Made by a program: the position numbers and the translations under genes
Assembly (NCBI GenBank): GCA_019722365.1
Contig: JADFUC010000979.1
Location: forward strand, 186,001-250,000
DNA length: 64,000 nt
Direction of reading: 5' to 3'
From: Lithospermum erythrorhizon
Taxonomy: Eukaryota; Streptophyta; Magnoliopsida; Boraginales; Boraginaceae
Shown here: positions 22,386 through 42,200 of the stretch, in pieces
Layout of the letters: every line of letters starts with the position of its first letter
How positions within the stretch are numbered: position 1 is the first letter of the stretch
The notes under the pieces: generated by a model
What the model was told of the DNA's origin: nothing
What the model saw: the letters and a program-made list of their open reading frames with translations, nothing else
Databases searched by the model: none

Positions 22386-23812
22386 ATAATTTTAATGTAA
22401 ATTGTAATACATATTATTCAATCCATTAATAAATTTGTAAAAAATTTAATAAAAAGTCAAACATATCTCACAAACATAGTTATTTCTCCATATTTTTTTA
22501 CTTAATTTGTTAAAAGGGAACTAAAAAGAGATTTATATTTTGGAAAATTAGTTAGATCAAGGGATAGAGTAAATGATTTTTACCTATGATCAAGTAAATT
22601 GCAATGAAGGTATTATTATTTTTTATATAGACATTGAACACTATAGTATCTTCATTCCAAATCCTAGCTCGTGCATGCATGCTCATAGACTGCTAACAGG
22701 AATCACTCTCCTACAGTATGTAAAGAACTAGCATCATCATTATTTGTCTATTAAACAAATGTTTCCTTGTGAATCTTTTTATCATACAACTAAACACCAA
22801 CTTTTTGGGACACAATCGTAACTAGTGGAAAACATCAAATTACGAACCCTACTTAGATTCAATAATCTTCTTTATAAAAACATTCATTCATTGAAGTCAC
22901 TCATATTCTAATAACACATTGCGCATATGAAACTTAACTTTCATTTTCTTGTGTTATTCAAGAAAATAGTATATCATGGAGTCTTAGATGACCTAACATC
23001 CAGCTGGGGAATCCTACCACTTATAGTCTAAAAAACGAATAGAAATTCATTAAAAAGGAGTTCATCAGCTGGGTGGCTCGATATATGCATGTAAACAACC
23101 TAGCGGGCAGGTCTAGACACGATGCATGTGATGTGGGGATACATCACTCTTAGTAGTCTAGCTACTAGCAGTAATCACTTCCCTACAGTATGTTAGGCAC
23201 GAGCATACTCATTAGTCTATTAAACAAATACAAGCTACTTGAGGCCCGTCAATACTTTTAAGTACGTGAGATCAAATTTCAAAAGCTTCCGAGTTCTCAG
23301 TATGGTTGTAGTCGATATATCTCCATACCCAAGTATCATGCATATATCATGGCAATTTGATTACATACTTCAAAGTTTCAAAAGTGATTAAGTTATCTAA
23401 AATTCGGAGTTTCAAAAGCGAATAAGTTATACAGAGCGAACTGCCAAAAGAAAATATTATCTGAGAGATTTTATTAAATAATCGAGTATTAATTTATCGA
23501 GCTTAAAAAAAAGACAGCATCTGTATTACAAACCACGCGCAAGTCGCTTGCTACAGTAGCGAGTATAGACGCGATCAACTTTTTATAAATAAAACTATGA
23601 TATCATATCCCTCTTTAGGATCTTTTAGAAAGTATAATCCATATCATCCAACTAAACATAAACTTTTTAGGATGCTAATGTCTATAATCATGAGATACAA
23701 TCATAATTAGTGTGTACAACTTTTTCGTACCATAAATTATATTTTTTCAAGCAATACATTGTACTGCATCTCACTTCTTCCTTCAAATTGCCCATCTAAC
23801 TAATCCATAAAA
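22386..23812. other. Intergenic region upstream of OVATE gene
   Basis: AT-rich sequence with short internal similarities, for example CATCATTATTTGTCTATTAA and repeated 'CTACAGTATGT' motifs near 22710 and 23190 suggesting an old local duplication. The last few hundred bases should hold the promoter of the gene at 23813. No gene is seen. Confidence 0.35.
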
Positions 23813-24310
23813 ATGCACTCCAAAAAAATCAAGAAACACAAGAATCTTCAATCTGCAGCCCCAGGTGGATGCACAACCTTATGTTGCGGCTGCCGGCATA
23901 GCGTTTCGTCTTCCAACGGTGGTGGTGGTGAAAGCTCTCGTTCTTCCGATAAATATCCAAGGATTTCGAGCATAACACATGCGATTATACAAGAAAAGCT
24001 CGATCAGATGATCCGGGGAAAAAAGAATAATGCTCATGCAGAAAGAGCACCTATAGGACGTCGTGTCGAAACTAAGTTCATTGTGATGGTGGCTAAGGAG
24101 AAGTCAACATATGATCCAAGGGAGGATTTTAGAGAATCAATTGAGAAAATGATAAAAGTCAATGGAATTAATCAGTCAAAAGATCTTCGATGCCTTTTGA
24201 ATTGTTATGTGTCTATGAATTCCGAGGAAAACAGGGGTGTTATACTTGAGGTATTCCATGAAGTATGTACAACATTATTCTTGTCTCGTAAATGCTATGG
24301 TTATAGCTAG
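23813..24310 (+). CDS. OVATE family protein (OFP), transcriptional repressor
   Basis: One intronless frame of 165 codons. The C-terminal OVATE domain spans about residues 89-155: FIVMVAKEKSTYDPREDFRE, SIEKMIKVNGI, DLRCLLNCYVSMN, HGVI-like RGVILEVFHEV. The pattern 'DPxxDFRxSMxxMI...L..LLxCYLxLNSxxxxxVIxxAF' defines the plant OFP family. The N-terminal half has a CCGCRHSVSSS block seen in several OFPs and a serine/glycine-rich linker. OFPs repress transcription and regulate organ shape, cell elongation and secondary wall formation, partnering with KNOX/BELL homeodomain and TRM proteins. At 165 residues it is a short member. The domain ends 'HEVCTTLFLS' and an unusual short tail follows. I cannot tell which OFP subclass it belongs to. 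Confidence 0.88.
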   Translation: MHSKKIKKHKNLQSAAPGGCTTLCCGCRHSVSSSNGGGGESSRSSDKYPRISSITHAIIQEKLDQMIRGKKNNAHAERAPIGRRVETKFIVMVAKEKSTYDPREDFRESIEKMIKVNGINQSKDLRCLLNCYVSMNSEENRGVILEVFHEVCTTLFLSRKCYGYS

Positions 24311-25458
24311 TTTATTACTCCTCATTATAAGAAATTATCATTGATAATGTTATGGATATTTGTTGCCTTAAAAAAAAAACTAGCCTACACTCTCAAACTT
24401 TAACATTTTATTTCACTTTTTTTTATCGCCTTATTTCACTTGTTTGTACTCATATATAATATTATACAATTTCCATCCCTAAAAAATTATTCAATTTATT
24501 TTTCAATAATCATATTTAAAAAAATTGAGAGTCTTAATTGAAGATAAACTCATACAAATTTGAAATGAATCAAAATTCTCATTTTATATTAAAATACATT
24601 GAAAATTATATTTTCGAACAGCCCTAAATACGTGACACATGATGATGGCATATTGGCATACACCTACTAAGTTAGTGGCTAATGGGCCCAAAGTGAGGAT
24701 AACAAACTTGGGTTAGGCCCAAAATAAACTCCTGGCTAAATTGGTGGGCTGTTCGTCAGGCCCATAATATATACATTTAACTCTAAATCTCTAATTATTA
24801 CTCCGAAGTCCGAAAAGATAAAAACTGCATTTTAGCCAAACTAGCTACCACATCTGTGTTGTTATCGATCCGGTCAGGTTCGTTTTAAGGACAAAAAAAA
24901 TTGTATCTAAACGGACCAGATATTATTATCAGTCTGGTCCGATCCGAATATCGGACAAAAAAATTTGGATTGGGACTAGACTGATAGCTTATCGGGTGTA
25001 TAGTTGGTCTTGGTTTCTTTTTAGTTCAGTCATGGATGAGTCTCATTTTATTAAATTTTTTGGATATTTCGGTCCGAAATTTGAATATTTTCAACATATA
25101 TCTATATTTTTCGGGTTATCGATCCAGGTCTAATCGGATAACGACTAAAAGATAATACACATTCTTGAACCGCTAGCTTACTGCCTTACTGGATAAGTAT
25201 CAGTCCGGATAAAACCGGTTTGTGAGTGATTTCCGATTTACCCAGACCAACTCTAAACACATCTCAACATATAGCATATACGTTTGTTATGAAGAGAATA
25301 TACCCTAATGCCAATCATATGGTGATTTGCAAATCCCTTAATCACATGCCTACATTTCCAACGGAGATTACAAGGCCCATTTTTGGCCTACCCCATCAAA
25401 CCCATTAATTAAAAGCCTCTTAAACAAGACGACATTAGCGAAAACAATACCTAAACAC
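24311..25458. other. Intergenic, MITE and hAT-like debris
   Basis: A CCATCCCTAAAAAATTATTC stretch at 24473 looks like one end of a Stowaway-like element without a clear partner. From about 24855 to 25215 there are TCCGGTCAGGTTCG, GGTCCGATCCG and AAACCGGTTTG motifs resembling the subterminal arrays of small hAT-like elements. No terminal repeats were fixed. No gene is seen. Confidence 0.35.
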
Positions 25459-26000
25459 CGCCTCACCTACTCTCGGTCTTCCCTTTTTCAATATAAGATC
25501 TAATATTAATGAAAATGCTAATATTTTTAATATATTTTATATTTCCAACATAATAAATTTGATTAAAAAAGTTGTACTGAATATTTGTCACTTAAAATTA
25601 AAATATTATTGAAAATTAAATTTAACAATCTTCTTGTATAGAAAAAATAAAACAGATGCCATATTTTTACTAATTTAACAATACATCCAAAATTTAACAA
25701 ATCGATTATCACTTTATCTTGATTAAAAGCGTTCGAGTATATCCAAACTGTTTGATCGAATACTCATATTTTTAAAACTCTAGCAATTTATCACTATTGT
25801 GAACGTAAATACTAATCGATATGTATTCATGCTGATCAAAAGAAATCTTTCTTCGAAATCGAATTTGATTGATGTCTGAAATAACCCTCGAATCGACTCA
25901 TTAACAACCCTCCTCCAACACTCCTAGCAATATATGGTTTGTTTACAAAGCCTCACCTACTCTCACTCTTTCTCCCCCCTTTGAAATCAACCTAGATCTC
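25459..26000 (+). repeat. Duplicated 5' flank segment of PFP-beta
   Basis: A block starting CGCCTCACCTACTCTCGGTC at 25459-25501 recurs as GCCTCACCTACTCTCACTCT at 25950-26000, directly before the PFP-beta start. Both are followed by a pyrimidine-rich run and end near AGATCT. The offset is about 490 bp. The right copy is the presumed 5' untranslated region of PFP-beta; the left copy may be an old copy of the promoter/leader. Confidence 0.5.
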
Positions 26001-26021
26001 CCTCAATTTTGACTTAATTCA

Positions 26022-32290
<6,269 letters not shown>

Positions 32291-35200
32291 ATGCTCACGG
32301 CTTAGCAACCAGAAACCAAAGCAAGAGAAAAATGACCATACTCAAGTCTTGTCTTCTATATTTTTGTTTCCCATCTCATGCCCTCAATAGTTGTATCCGT
32401 GGACTAGAAAATATTTATCATGGTGATTAAATGTGAGTTCATTTCAGTTTTGTGATTTCACGACTTGATACTACTAGGTGTCGTTTGTTTGTTTTGCCCG
32501 GAAACCCCCTCTTGGTACATTCTTTTTACGGTTTTATTCAATTTTATTTCGAGTCGATTCAGCTCTATTTCTAGTCCATAGAGATCCACATATTTTAGAT
32601 TCAATTTTAGAAGTATTGTCATTCTGTAGTATTCTTGATATTGTGCTCCACATATGCAAAAGATGAGGGAAGCCAAGTATCTGACATCTTATCTTACAAA
32701 TAAAACAAATGAAGATGCACGTGTGTGATCAGTTAGTATATTGTTTAGTTTTGATTTTTTTTATAATTGAACTTTCATCGTAGATATTTGGTTGCTGTAT
32801 AACATTCGAAAAATATATATCAACGAAAAGAGCTTAAAATATAATTTTATCGATATTTTTTCATACATATTATATAAATAAAAAATATTTATACAGCCGA
32901 CATGCGAAAAAATCAAAACTGAGCAATTTTTTAGCGAGTAATCAACATACTCCACGAGCGACATCATGGTCTCTCATCTGGGTGATTGTCACTTTTGTTA
33001 CGCGTGAATGTAATTGTGGTTAGATTTCAAGAGCAACTATGAAAAATATATTCGTATTTATGGAGCAGACAACATCAGAGCAATAATGTTTAATAGACAA
33101 ATTCAGTTGGGTTTAGGGTACCGGATGTGGCCGAAATTCTCCCATAAATAACACATATTGGTGTATTGTCACTTCAAAACAAATGGTTACATAACGAAAG
33201 TGAAGCTTTTAAGCTTCAATTAGATGGTGGGGTAATAACTCACTCCTTACTAGAAAACTTACAGCCAAGAAGGTTTAAGAAAGCTATCTGAATTTCATAA
33301 AAGTCACAAACTGCTACATACGCCCTTCATGCTTCGTCTCCGCATTTCACTAGAGAGCGAATTCGCCAGTCAGGCCTCAACCTGCCGCTTAACGCAGAGT
33401 TTCCTAACCACCCCCTCAATACCATATTCTCATCACAAGGCGATCAACTCATCCTTTAAACCACTTCACGAGATTCGCTACTACAATACTCGAACCCACA
33501 CCGCATTTGCAAGATACAAGTATGTTGTCATTTAACATTTCCTTCGCTTCCTTTACTGAACAGACAAATGTGACTCCACTTTTCATGTAGCTGTCTTCTG
33601 AGTGATAATATTGCCTCGATCTGAAATATTTCATAAAAAATTAATAAGCTAGCAATGGGATGTTTTCCTCGTTATTTTAAAAGAGGCCAGATGATCCAAT
33701 CCAACCGCTTAACGATAAAACTCGATTTGCTTGATTTTTTTGTATCATGTATCATGCATTCCTGCATCATGCATTGGCAACAAATGAGTGAATGACCACA
33801 ACAGGAAAGTTTCCATCCTTCGCATGTCTTTGCCTTATATTGTGATGATTTATACACGGAGTAGCTTATTAACGATCACAGATTCCACCTGATGTTGCGC
33901 ACCTTCTTTGGATCAGAAGTTTCCAGATTCACTAATTCCTCAATTACTTTCTTCTTTCTCATTACATTTTTTTTTTCAAAGGAGGAAGTCAAATAATAGT
34001 TTATATATGTGCGCTTCTAATATTTATCAATCTTATCACCTTTCTATTTTATCTTATACGTAATAATACTCCGTATAATATAGGTGAAATATAAACATAT
34101 AATAAGTTCACCATAACAATCTGGTCTAAAGGATTTGTTTGAAACAAAGGAGAGAGTTGGTAATGTGTCATTTGTCTCTATAATCATTGGGAAAGCTTGA
34201 ACCTAAATTTAGAGGGGCAAAATCGTAAAATTTATTTAGAGGGATCTTTTTTCATTATTATTTTGGGTGTGAAAGAATTGCTATATTTCATATCAAGCAC
34301 AAACTACATTTTTAAAACTAGTAAACGTACGTTGCTGCTTCAGAAAGATGACATGCCAAAACATTTAACCTGGTATAATAAATAAAAATAGTTAACTATT
34401 CAAGCAAATTTATAAATTATACTTTGATTTATATTATAATCATTTTGTTTATAGTTATATGATATCTTATAATTTTTTTAATAATATGATTTGTAATAAG
34501 AGGCTTAAAGTTTTGCTATCATACTACTTTTATTTTCAAGGTTTAATAAAAAGAATCTAACATTATGTAATTTTATTTATCATAAAACATCACTTTTCTT
34601 TAACAAAGTAAATTATCTTTATGTTTATTTTATTTATTCTTAGAAAACATCAAGCTCAATTGGATTAGTAATATAAATTATTCATAGTTCTTACTATTCA
34701 ATTTATTTCCAATGATTCATTTTAAATATAGTCTAATTATTAACTCATCAATATTTAACCAATAATATAAAGATCTTTAAATTTCTTTTCAATTTTACCA
34801 TCAGAAAACAACCAAAGAGGCCACACATTAGACGCCCTTGTTTGAATGTGAAATATTACAAATGAATTATATTAAAGAACAATGGAATAAAGATGATATA
34901 CATCTTTTTAAAAACTATATCTTCGCGTAATAATTTTTTTAATAAGAAGCTTAAACCTCAATAAGATAGGCATGCGATTAATAGTACTGATATGAAAAAA
35001 CTTTACAATTTTGGACATAAATAACAACTTTAATATAAAAAGATCACACGAAGCTCATCCAAATAATATAACTATTCACATCAATAAAGTTTTATTTATA
35101 CCATAATATACATTTTCATGCATGTATTTGCACCACAATATCGATTTAATTATACTTCATATCAGTGAAAACTAATATATAAGTATTATTATGACAATAT

Positions 35201-35402
35201 ACTTAAGATTATTAGTTTGTCATAATTACTAATCAATATTAAATAAGTTGAAGATTGAATTTTAAATTTTCTTTCTATATATTAACTAACTGAACAATTA
35301 TTGCATTTATAATATAGATAAAGATATTTTATTTCTTAAGATAAAATCAATGTTATATATCAATAAAAAATTAAATTTCTCGAAATAAAATTAAATATAT
35401 TA
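32291..35402. other. PFP-beta 3' flank and AT-rich intergenic region
   Basis: The 3' untranslated region of PFP-beta should occupy the first 150-300 bp. A minus-strand stretch near 33449-33634 reads as plausible coding (SVKEAKEMLNDNILVSCKCG and onward) but has stops on both sides and no family match. The rest is AT-rich with no recognisable feature. Confidence 0.35.
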
Positions 35403-35619
35403 CTCCCTCCATACCAAATACACTATTGATTTAAGACTCCAAATTAACAACTGTTCATCGATAAAACCATGATTTTAATATAATGAATAATATTAAAGTA
35501 ATATTGAAAATATGTTTATACTTTTCACGAAATATTATACAAAGAAACAAAAGATGAATTTCTAACATTATCTCTCGAAAAATCCAAATTTAAACATCGA
35601 CAATTTATCGACGGCGGAG
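35403..35619. mobile_element. Stowaway-like MITE, 217 bp
   Basis: The left end CTCCCTCCATACCAAATACA follows TA 35401-35402. The right end (complement) reads CTCCGCCGTCGATAAATTGT and is followed by TA 35620-35621. The right terminus is diverged from the left, so it is an old copy. Confidence 0.55.
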
Positions 35620-35621
35620 TA

Positions 35622-38088
35622 CATATACAGTAGTTGGACATTTTTTTATTTCAATTGTTGAAATGTAATACAAAAAAATATCACATAATAATTTAGATAT
35701 ATATCAAGTTGTCAGTAATTCTATCGGATTAAAAAATTGTTTTCTAATTTATAATTAATAAATATCATACAAAAATTTCTTAAGATGAAGTAGATTCAAT
35801 CTATCGCATTAAAAATAAAAATTTACTGTTATATGGATAAAATTAAAAAAATTAACAGCAATATTATATCAAACACTTTTATTCGTCGCAGAAAGACGAA
35901 GATTTTTATAAGCACCTGGATCTAGTAAATTTACACATACTGCAATTATCATACATACGAAGTTTCAGAAATTTCGCACATATTATGTTAATGATAACCC
36001 AACCATGCCTAACTGCTATGTAATTTCTTTAAAATGGTGATTTATTAATTATTTAATCATATAAAGAGTCACTAAAAGTTAATATGCATTATACGCTGAC
36101 AATATAATACCAAGAAATAGAAGCAAAGTTAAATCACCACAATATTCTTTATAAGAGACTAAGTGTCGTTTTCAATCTTCTCTGCCACTTTCTATATATA
36201 ATATTGTGTCAGTCATGCATGAAAACAGATTTATTCGGAAATCTTACGAAAATCAATTGAGGGAGGGGGGTCACAACTCAACTACAACCCCTGAGATGCC
36301 AAAAATGCTAAAATGGGACAAGTCGATATTGAAGCAGAGGATCACACAGCAAGATCTTCGCAATTGACCTCTCGATCTCCACATGTGTCTTGAATTGCAT
36401 GGAAGAGAAATGGACAAATTGCAATTACATATTTACATTTTATCTTGAATGAGAATGCATGGATAATTGTACCAAGTTGAAGTCAGAGTTTTAATGATTA
36501 TTTACCACATTTCAAAACTAAATAAACATTATTCTTTGACAGTTAAGTTTCCTGAAGGTGATCATTACGGGTCTTCCCGAGCTAGCCTTTTGAGAATGGC
36601 ATAGATACAGATCATCTTCTTTTTAAATATACCTTCTAATGTGCCTAATTACTTTTTTGGTCTATCTCATTCCAATTACTCATATTGATTGGATTAATGG
36701 TAAATGGTATGTAAATAATAATGTTGACTCGACATGTATTTAAATTTAACTTAAATGGTACTCTAAAGTAGCAAGTTCGATATGTAAATTCAATCGAAAC
36801 CAGAGATCCAATCAAACCCAGATATAGACAAAACCTATTAGTATTCCAATAATATTGTATTTTATTAGTCTAGGTATGTTCTGAAGTCTTAATTATCACG
36901 ACAACATTGTCACAAATGTGACAGTTTAGACAAGTCCTAAATAACGAGAAATCAAGATCCACTTGGAAACACCAAATACGACGTTTCATGTTTTGGAAGG
37001 CAACAATATATTATATTATGTAATTAAAGAAGCATTGCATGCAGTGATGCAGTATGTATGTTCATAAGGTTAATAGCAGAAACTGCCCCCCATCTCATAC
37101 TGAACCTCGTGCGCCTAGTTGTCCTCTAATCTTTGTTTATTTTAACTTTTAATCAGACCAATCTACAAAATATATGGTGTATCTCCCGATACGTCTATCA
37201 TCAGAAAAACATTAATATACCTCTACATTAAATAATCATATGACTTTATTCACGTAGTACTAGTCAAGTAGTGTTACGACCAATTTGTAATTTTTCGATC
37301 TCAAATATCTATTCGAGTATTGATCGATCGAAATGATAATGAGAATGAATTAAAAGTAAGTTTTCATATATCAAGCCTGGTCAACTCGGGTCTATTGAGT
37401 AATGAGCCTCGCTAACTTGAGTTGTAACTATGAAACTCGGCTCACTAATAATCAGTCGATGTCATAGTTTATCTAACTTTTATTCCCATTTATGTTTAAA
37501 AAAATATGATGCTCGATCGACTAGTGTGCAACAAAGACACCACCTATGTACCAGCAACATCGCCACTAAGATTTTCACGCAGTAGATTTAATTTCATGCA
37601 TAACTCGCTGAAATGGAGTTCGCTTAAATTCACACCCATCAATCGGCATGCATCCTTCTGACACTCTTCACCCATATTTTAAACGAACTTTATAGATTAA
37701 CTAATTAAAACAGAATGACAAACTATATATGTAGAGTAAAGTTAAGGGGGATTTTAGCACTGAGTATATACTGTATATAGGAAGCGCTAATGCAAAATAG
37801 TAGAAATAATAGAGTTTTGAAATATAAAAGAATTGTCATCTTTATTTAAATATTGATTTAATGAAACGGACAATTGCATGGAACGTGGTAGTTGCTCTCA
37901 GATAATTGATCTCTATTATTACTAGTATTAATTTCTTCTTTTTCTCTTTGACGAACATAGCAGGGAGTAGGGGTCCAAAATTTTATTTATAATAATGGTG
38001 TATTTGCATGCACATGACTCAATTAATTTGCCATCAATTGTCAACGAATTATTCTCTTAGCACAGTTTTATACCAGGCCTTCTGATTT
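35622..38088. other. AT-rich intergenic region
   Basis: No open frame, RNA gene or clear repeat is supported. Composition is strongly AT-biased with scattered short poly(A/T) runs. A slightly richer patch around 36260-36380 also lacks a recognisable feature. Confidence 0.35.
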
Positions 38089-38240
38089 GATTTTTTTTTT
38101 TTTTTTTACAAGGAGGTTTATTCTTTCTGACCCCTGTACTAGAGTGTAAAGCACCTGCTGCCGTGGTAACGTGGAGGCCTAAACCTCGCGACATGCCGAA
38201 TGGCCATCTCTCCATCGACCACGTAGCCCAAAAATACATT
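38089..38240 (-). mobile_element. Probable SINE with A tail (minus strand)
   Basis: The plus strand shows a T run at about 38089-38107, the A tail of a minus-strand retroelement. On the minus strand the body begins near 38240, has a TGGTCGATGGAGAG stretch that could be an A box, then GAGGTTTAGGCCTCC as a degenerate B box about 36 bp later, and ends in AATAAACCTCCTTGT before the A tail. No target duplication was found, so a processed pseudogene is a fallback. Confidence 0.4.
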
Positions 38241-41200
38241 TCTCCGAAAAATTAAAACTATACAACACCTGCCAACTCATTTTTCCTGAAAATTTTACCA
38301 ATTATCCATCTTTTATCAATCCTCTAAAATATGTCCATCTAGATGAAGTTCATCAGTCATTATAGTCCTTTAAAATTCAATGATTTAATTAGTGGTTGAA
38401 ATAGTGTTTACTTTACTCTGTACATGATGATACAATCAAACCATCCTTTTGAGCGGATTGTTCGGAAAGGGGGTCGATGAGATGGAGAGCTAGCAACAAA
38501 CCATATTGAGGTAATAGACTAATAGTACTCCATTGAGTTGTTTGATGTTTTCCTGCACAAAGCAAGGAAACCATACTCTTAATACTCATCTGTCTCAATT
38601 TAATTAATTATCTAGCAAAAATTTATATTTTTATTATAAGTAATTGTTTTATTTACCAATATAACTTTTTCGCATTTAAATTTATATTGCCTCCTAATTA
38701 TTTTTTTCTATTTCTATTATATCCTTTCTCTCTCTTTGAAAATTATACAATCAATAATTTTATTAATAAAATACTTTTCTTCTAAACGATCAAATAAATT
38801 GAAAAAGAATATCAATTTAAAAAAAATGAATAATAGAGTCCCATGTTTTTAAAATTTAGGAAGAACGACGGTTACCTATCACATTAATGTTCCATCAGTG
38901 TCTCCGGTTATTATCATTTAGCTATCACATTATGTGCCTAATCTGCCATAATTTTAATTTTGTTTATAACTCGAGAACATCGTAGTTAAAGAAACTTAAA
39001 AATGATATTTTCAACACAGTCCTTTTGGAGCAGTTTCATTACAAATTTACAACTATTTAACTACATAATGCCACTTTTTTTCATGTACATCTTTAAGGAA
39101 ATGAATAAATCAGAATGTCCTTGGACATTGCACTCAAATGCATTTTATTTCAACTTAACCGATTCATTCTCGTCACTTTCGAAATATTTAATAAACCAAC
39201 ATTCTAAAATGATATTCTCAACCCATTGAGATTACCCATGAATCAATGATGCTTCAACTTCTCTCCATAAAAACCATTATACCCACCAACAAAACTAGGT
39301 TACAATATTATTCACTTCAATTGAAATGACTACTAGTAAAAATTATTTTTATTATAAATAATCAAGCTTCACTCTACTCAATTCAACTTATTACACGTTT
39401 TGATTTTTTCCTAATATTTTTTCTATTAATTTAATATCCTTTCTATATTTAAAAATTAGCACACTAAGGCTGGTTTAATAATTAATTTTTAACATCAAAT
39501 ACAAATGACCTGTTATCATTTAAATTTGGACTTTGGAGTACCCATCTTTTTCCACTCTTTACAAGCCACCTCCTCCTTCCTTTCAATTCTGCAGGGTCTT
39601 TCTCCTTTTCTCAGTCTCCATCTTTCATACTCCAAAAAAACATATATCACCTATTTTCCAAACCCTCAACCTCTATTCTCACATTTTTTATCCCAATATT
39701 TAATCCATGGCAACATGGTGAAAAATGTCTCAGTCTAATCTCATGTGGAAGAGGAAGAAGAAGCAACGACTCCAACTGGAACTATTCTCGCTCACTCAGA
39801 GCAAAGAACTCACTGCTGATGAGCTCCTTTCTCCGGTGGCAGATCTTCCTTCCACCACCTCCACCACCACTCTACCTCTCCCTACTCCAATCCACCACCA
39901 CCTCCAAAAGAAGAACAAACTGGACAACAAATTAGTACTAATCCAACTCGACTCGAATCCGAATCATCAAGACAAGATATTTCTGCTGATATAAGCAATT
40001 TGTCAACTTCTGGATCACTTTCAAAAGGAAGATATTTTCAAGAACTATAAAATGTCTACAACAGCAATGTTGATATTAATAATAATAATAATACATAAAG
40101 AAAAGTGAGAAAGTGAGTGAAAAGAACTATAATTGGTTGGTAAATAGTATTAAGTGAGTTAATATTGAATATGGCCATTTTAGAAAGAGATCCAGAACTA
40201 AGTGAATCATGGCGTCAGGGGCAATTAAGAATAGGTGCACCATGTTCCAGGCATTGGTGAATCAAAGTCAAGGAAGTGGCCACAGTCCAAGTAGAGGTGG
40301 TGTTCATGGTGAAGAGTCCCATTGGTATGTCCAAGCCATATGACTGGGCGAGTGGTGCTGGAATCAATCCTGAAAAGGAATGATGAAAACCTAGGTGCAA
40401 GCCGCCGTCACTGTTATTATGTTCGTTTTGAGGGTTCAGTAAAAGAGTTTCATTAAGGGTAGCGGCAAAGCGGCAGTGGTGGTTGTCGGAGTTGTGATAA
40501 TGACAAGATATTTAAGAAAAAGATGGAAAAGAATCTGTAAAGCTCAATAACGTATCCGGTGGCGAGGAGGCAGGTGCAGTGTGGGCAGAAGGGGAAAACG
40601 TTGAACTTAATGGGTTCAAATGTATTAAGAGAGAAGGTTTGGGGTTGCAGAAGTGATGAACATAGTAAGTTAAAGAAAGCGAAGCATCCACTGCAACCAA
40701 AGTATGCAAGCGGTGGTGATGGTGGTGGTGGTAGGTGTGAGCAACAATGGAAGGGGTACGTGGGGGTAATTTATTCAGTATCCGAAGTTTATTTACCAAA
40801 GTATGTAGATTAATAGAGATAAATAATTTTTTTATTGCTTAGCATAATTATTTAACTTTTTCTTACCTAATGATGATTCTGCCTAATACTACACCTCTAA
40901 TCCTTTGACATGTCTTTTGGCTTTATCTACTTACTCCAAAACATAAAAATGTCTTAATTCTGATCCGACACCTTCATTATTAAAAGCCAGAAAACGTCAT
41001 ATACACTCATCTAGAATATCAACCAGATCCATACAAAAATTCTCAATTGGTAATAAAAGTTGGGAAGTTGACTTTTACATTTTAACCACCACATATCCAC
41101 TAATGATTGCCTGTACTATATTACTTTTGAATGTGCATTATAGTGAATAAATACAGCAAGAACTGGAAAGTATTGCATAGCAATTAGTCTTTGCTGTTTG

Positions 41201-41576
41201 GTCACTGTAAAAGGTTGTAGCAAGTTCTTCTGACATTGTTAGTTTGTTTGCATGAAAATGAAACTCAGTTATCAGGCTTTTAATGAATTTGATTTCAAAG
41301 TCCCCGGTATATTTAAGAATGGACTTAGGTAGTCAGTGGGTGTTATGAATTAATATTCCTTCATGGGTTGGTATATTATTACAGAGATAGGTTGAAGATA
41401 CGAAGGATGATTTAAAAACTAATAAAGCATAATGGAGTGTGAAGCGCAAAGGAATTGTTAAAATGTTGTAAACGAGTTGGGTGTAAATGGTATACGACTC
41501 AAATGACAATATTGAACGATGCAATGCTAGACGTGTTGTCAAAGTTTTATTTTAAAAGAAATCATTAATTACACGT
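38241..41576. other. Intergenic region with unassigned coding-like patches
   Basis: 39725-39994 (+) is an open stretch rich in Thr/Pro/Ser in all readings, and 40512-40799 (-) and 40215-40400 (-) are histidine-rich or low-complexity frames. They look like remnants of a coding sequence, possibly one gene broken and inverted, but stops interrupt them and I cannot name a family. The stretch 38590-38850 has a CTCATCTGTCTCAATTTAAT end that is MITE-like but unpaired. Confidence 0.3.
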
Positions 41577-41584
41577 TGTTAGAA

Positions 41585-41805
41585 TGCTAGCCTAATAAAC
41601 TTAAATTTCAATAAACGCCGAACATCTAACGTGAAAACGAAGAATAAGGAAAGATTAACATATTAATTGTAAGATAAATACCCTCCTATCAAGAGCATAA
41701 TAAACACACCAAAAAAATTTCAAAGTTAAAGAACATATATATCATTTCAGCATTTCGGCATGTTGGCTGCTCATTTCATATCCCAGTTTACAACAAAGCT
41801 TATCA
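41585..41805 (+). repeat. Left ~210-bp direct repeat of a 6 kb block
   Basis: Matches 47575-47790 in the same orientation, sharing AAACGCCGAA, AAGATAAATACCC, CATAATAAACACA, AAAAATTTCAAA and ACATATATATCATTT. The copies are clearly diverged. They bound about 5.8 kb that has almost no coding capacity, so they may be the LTRs of an old non-autonomous retrotransposon. No definite TG..CA ends, primer site or target duplication was found. Confidence 0.5.
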
Positions 41806-41893
41806 AGACGATCGTAAGAGAGCAACGCTACTATTGTGTGATATTATATATCTTATCACTTTGATATTTATTTTGTTATATGCTTTTATCCCT

Positions 41894-42200
41894 ATTATGT
41901 ATAACTCCAATACGCCGTGATCTGAGCACTGTAGCCAGATATTATTTTGATGTTTTACCCTCAAGAGCAGATAACCGACTATACAAGCCAAAGATTCTAC
42001 AACCAGAGCCCATTATGAGCAACTCCATTATACGTCAAAGATTCCCATAATCGTAGCCGCTTATTATTATTTTATTGCTTACCCTTCGTTATGATAACCC
42101 ACTATACGCCGCGATCTTAATTAAAATTCTATTATGTATAACTCCGCTATACGCCGCATTCTATACTAGAAATAGCTTATTATTTATTGTCGTTATTTCA
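41894..42200 (+). repeat. Tandem repeat, ~117 bp x ~3
   Basis: Units start near 41894, 42010 and 42128. Each carries CTATTATGTATAACTCC-like text followed by ATACGCCG.GATCT. Degenerate ATACGCC pieces occur between them. The array lies just inside the left direct repeat of the 6 kb block. Confidence 0.6.

Noticed and set aside
33449..33634. Minus-strand frame resembling a phosphatase fragment
   Set aside because: Only a loose resemblance to a Cys-containing loop; no conserved catalytic context and stops nearby.
39725..40813. Possible transcription factor gene (His- and Pro-rich frames on both strands)
   Set aside because: I tried Dof, GRF, TCP, SHI and C2H2 signatures and none fitted; stops interrupt every frame.
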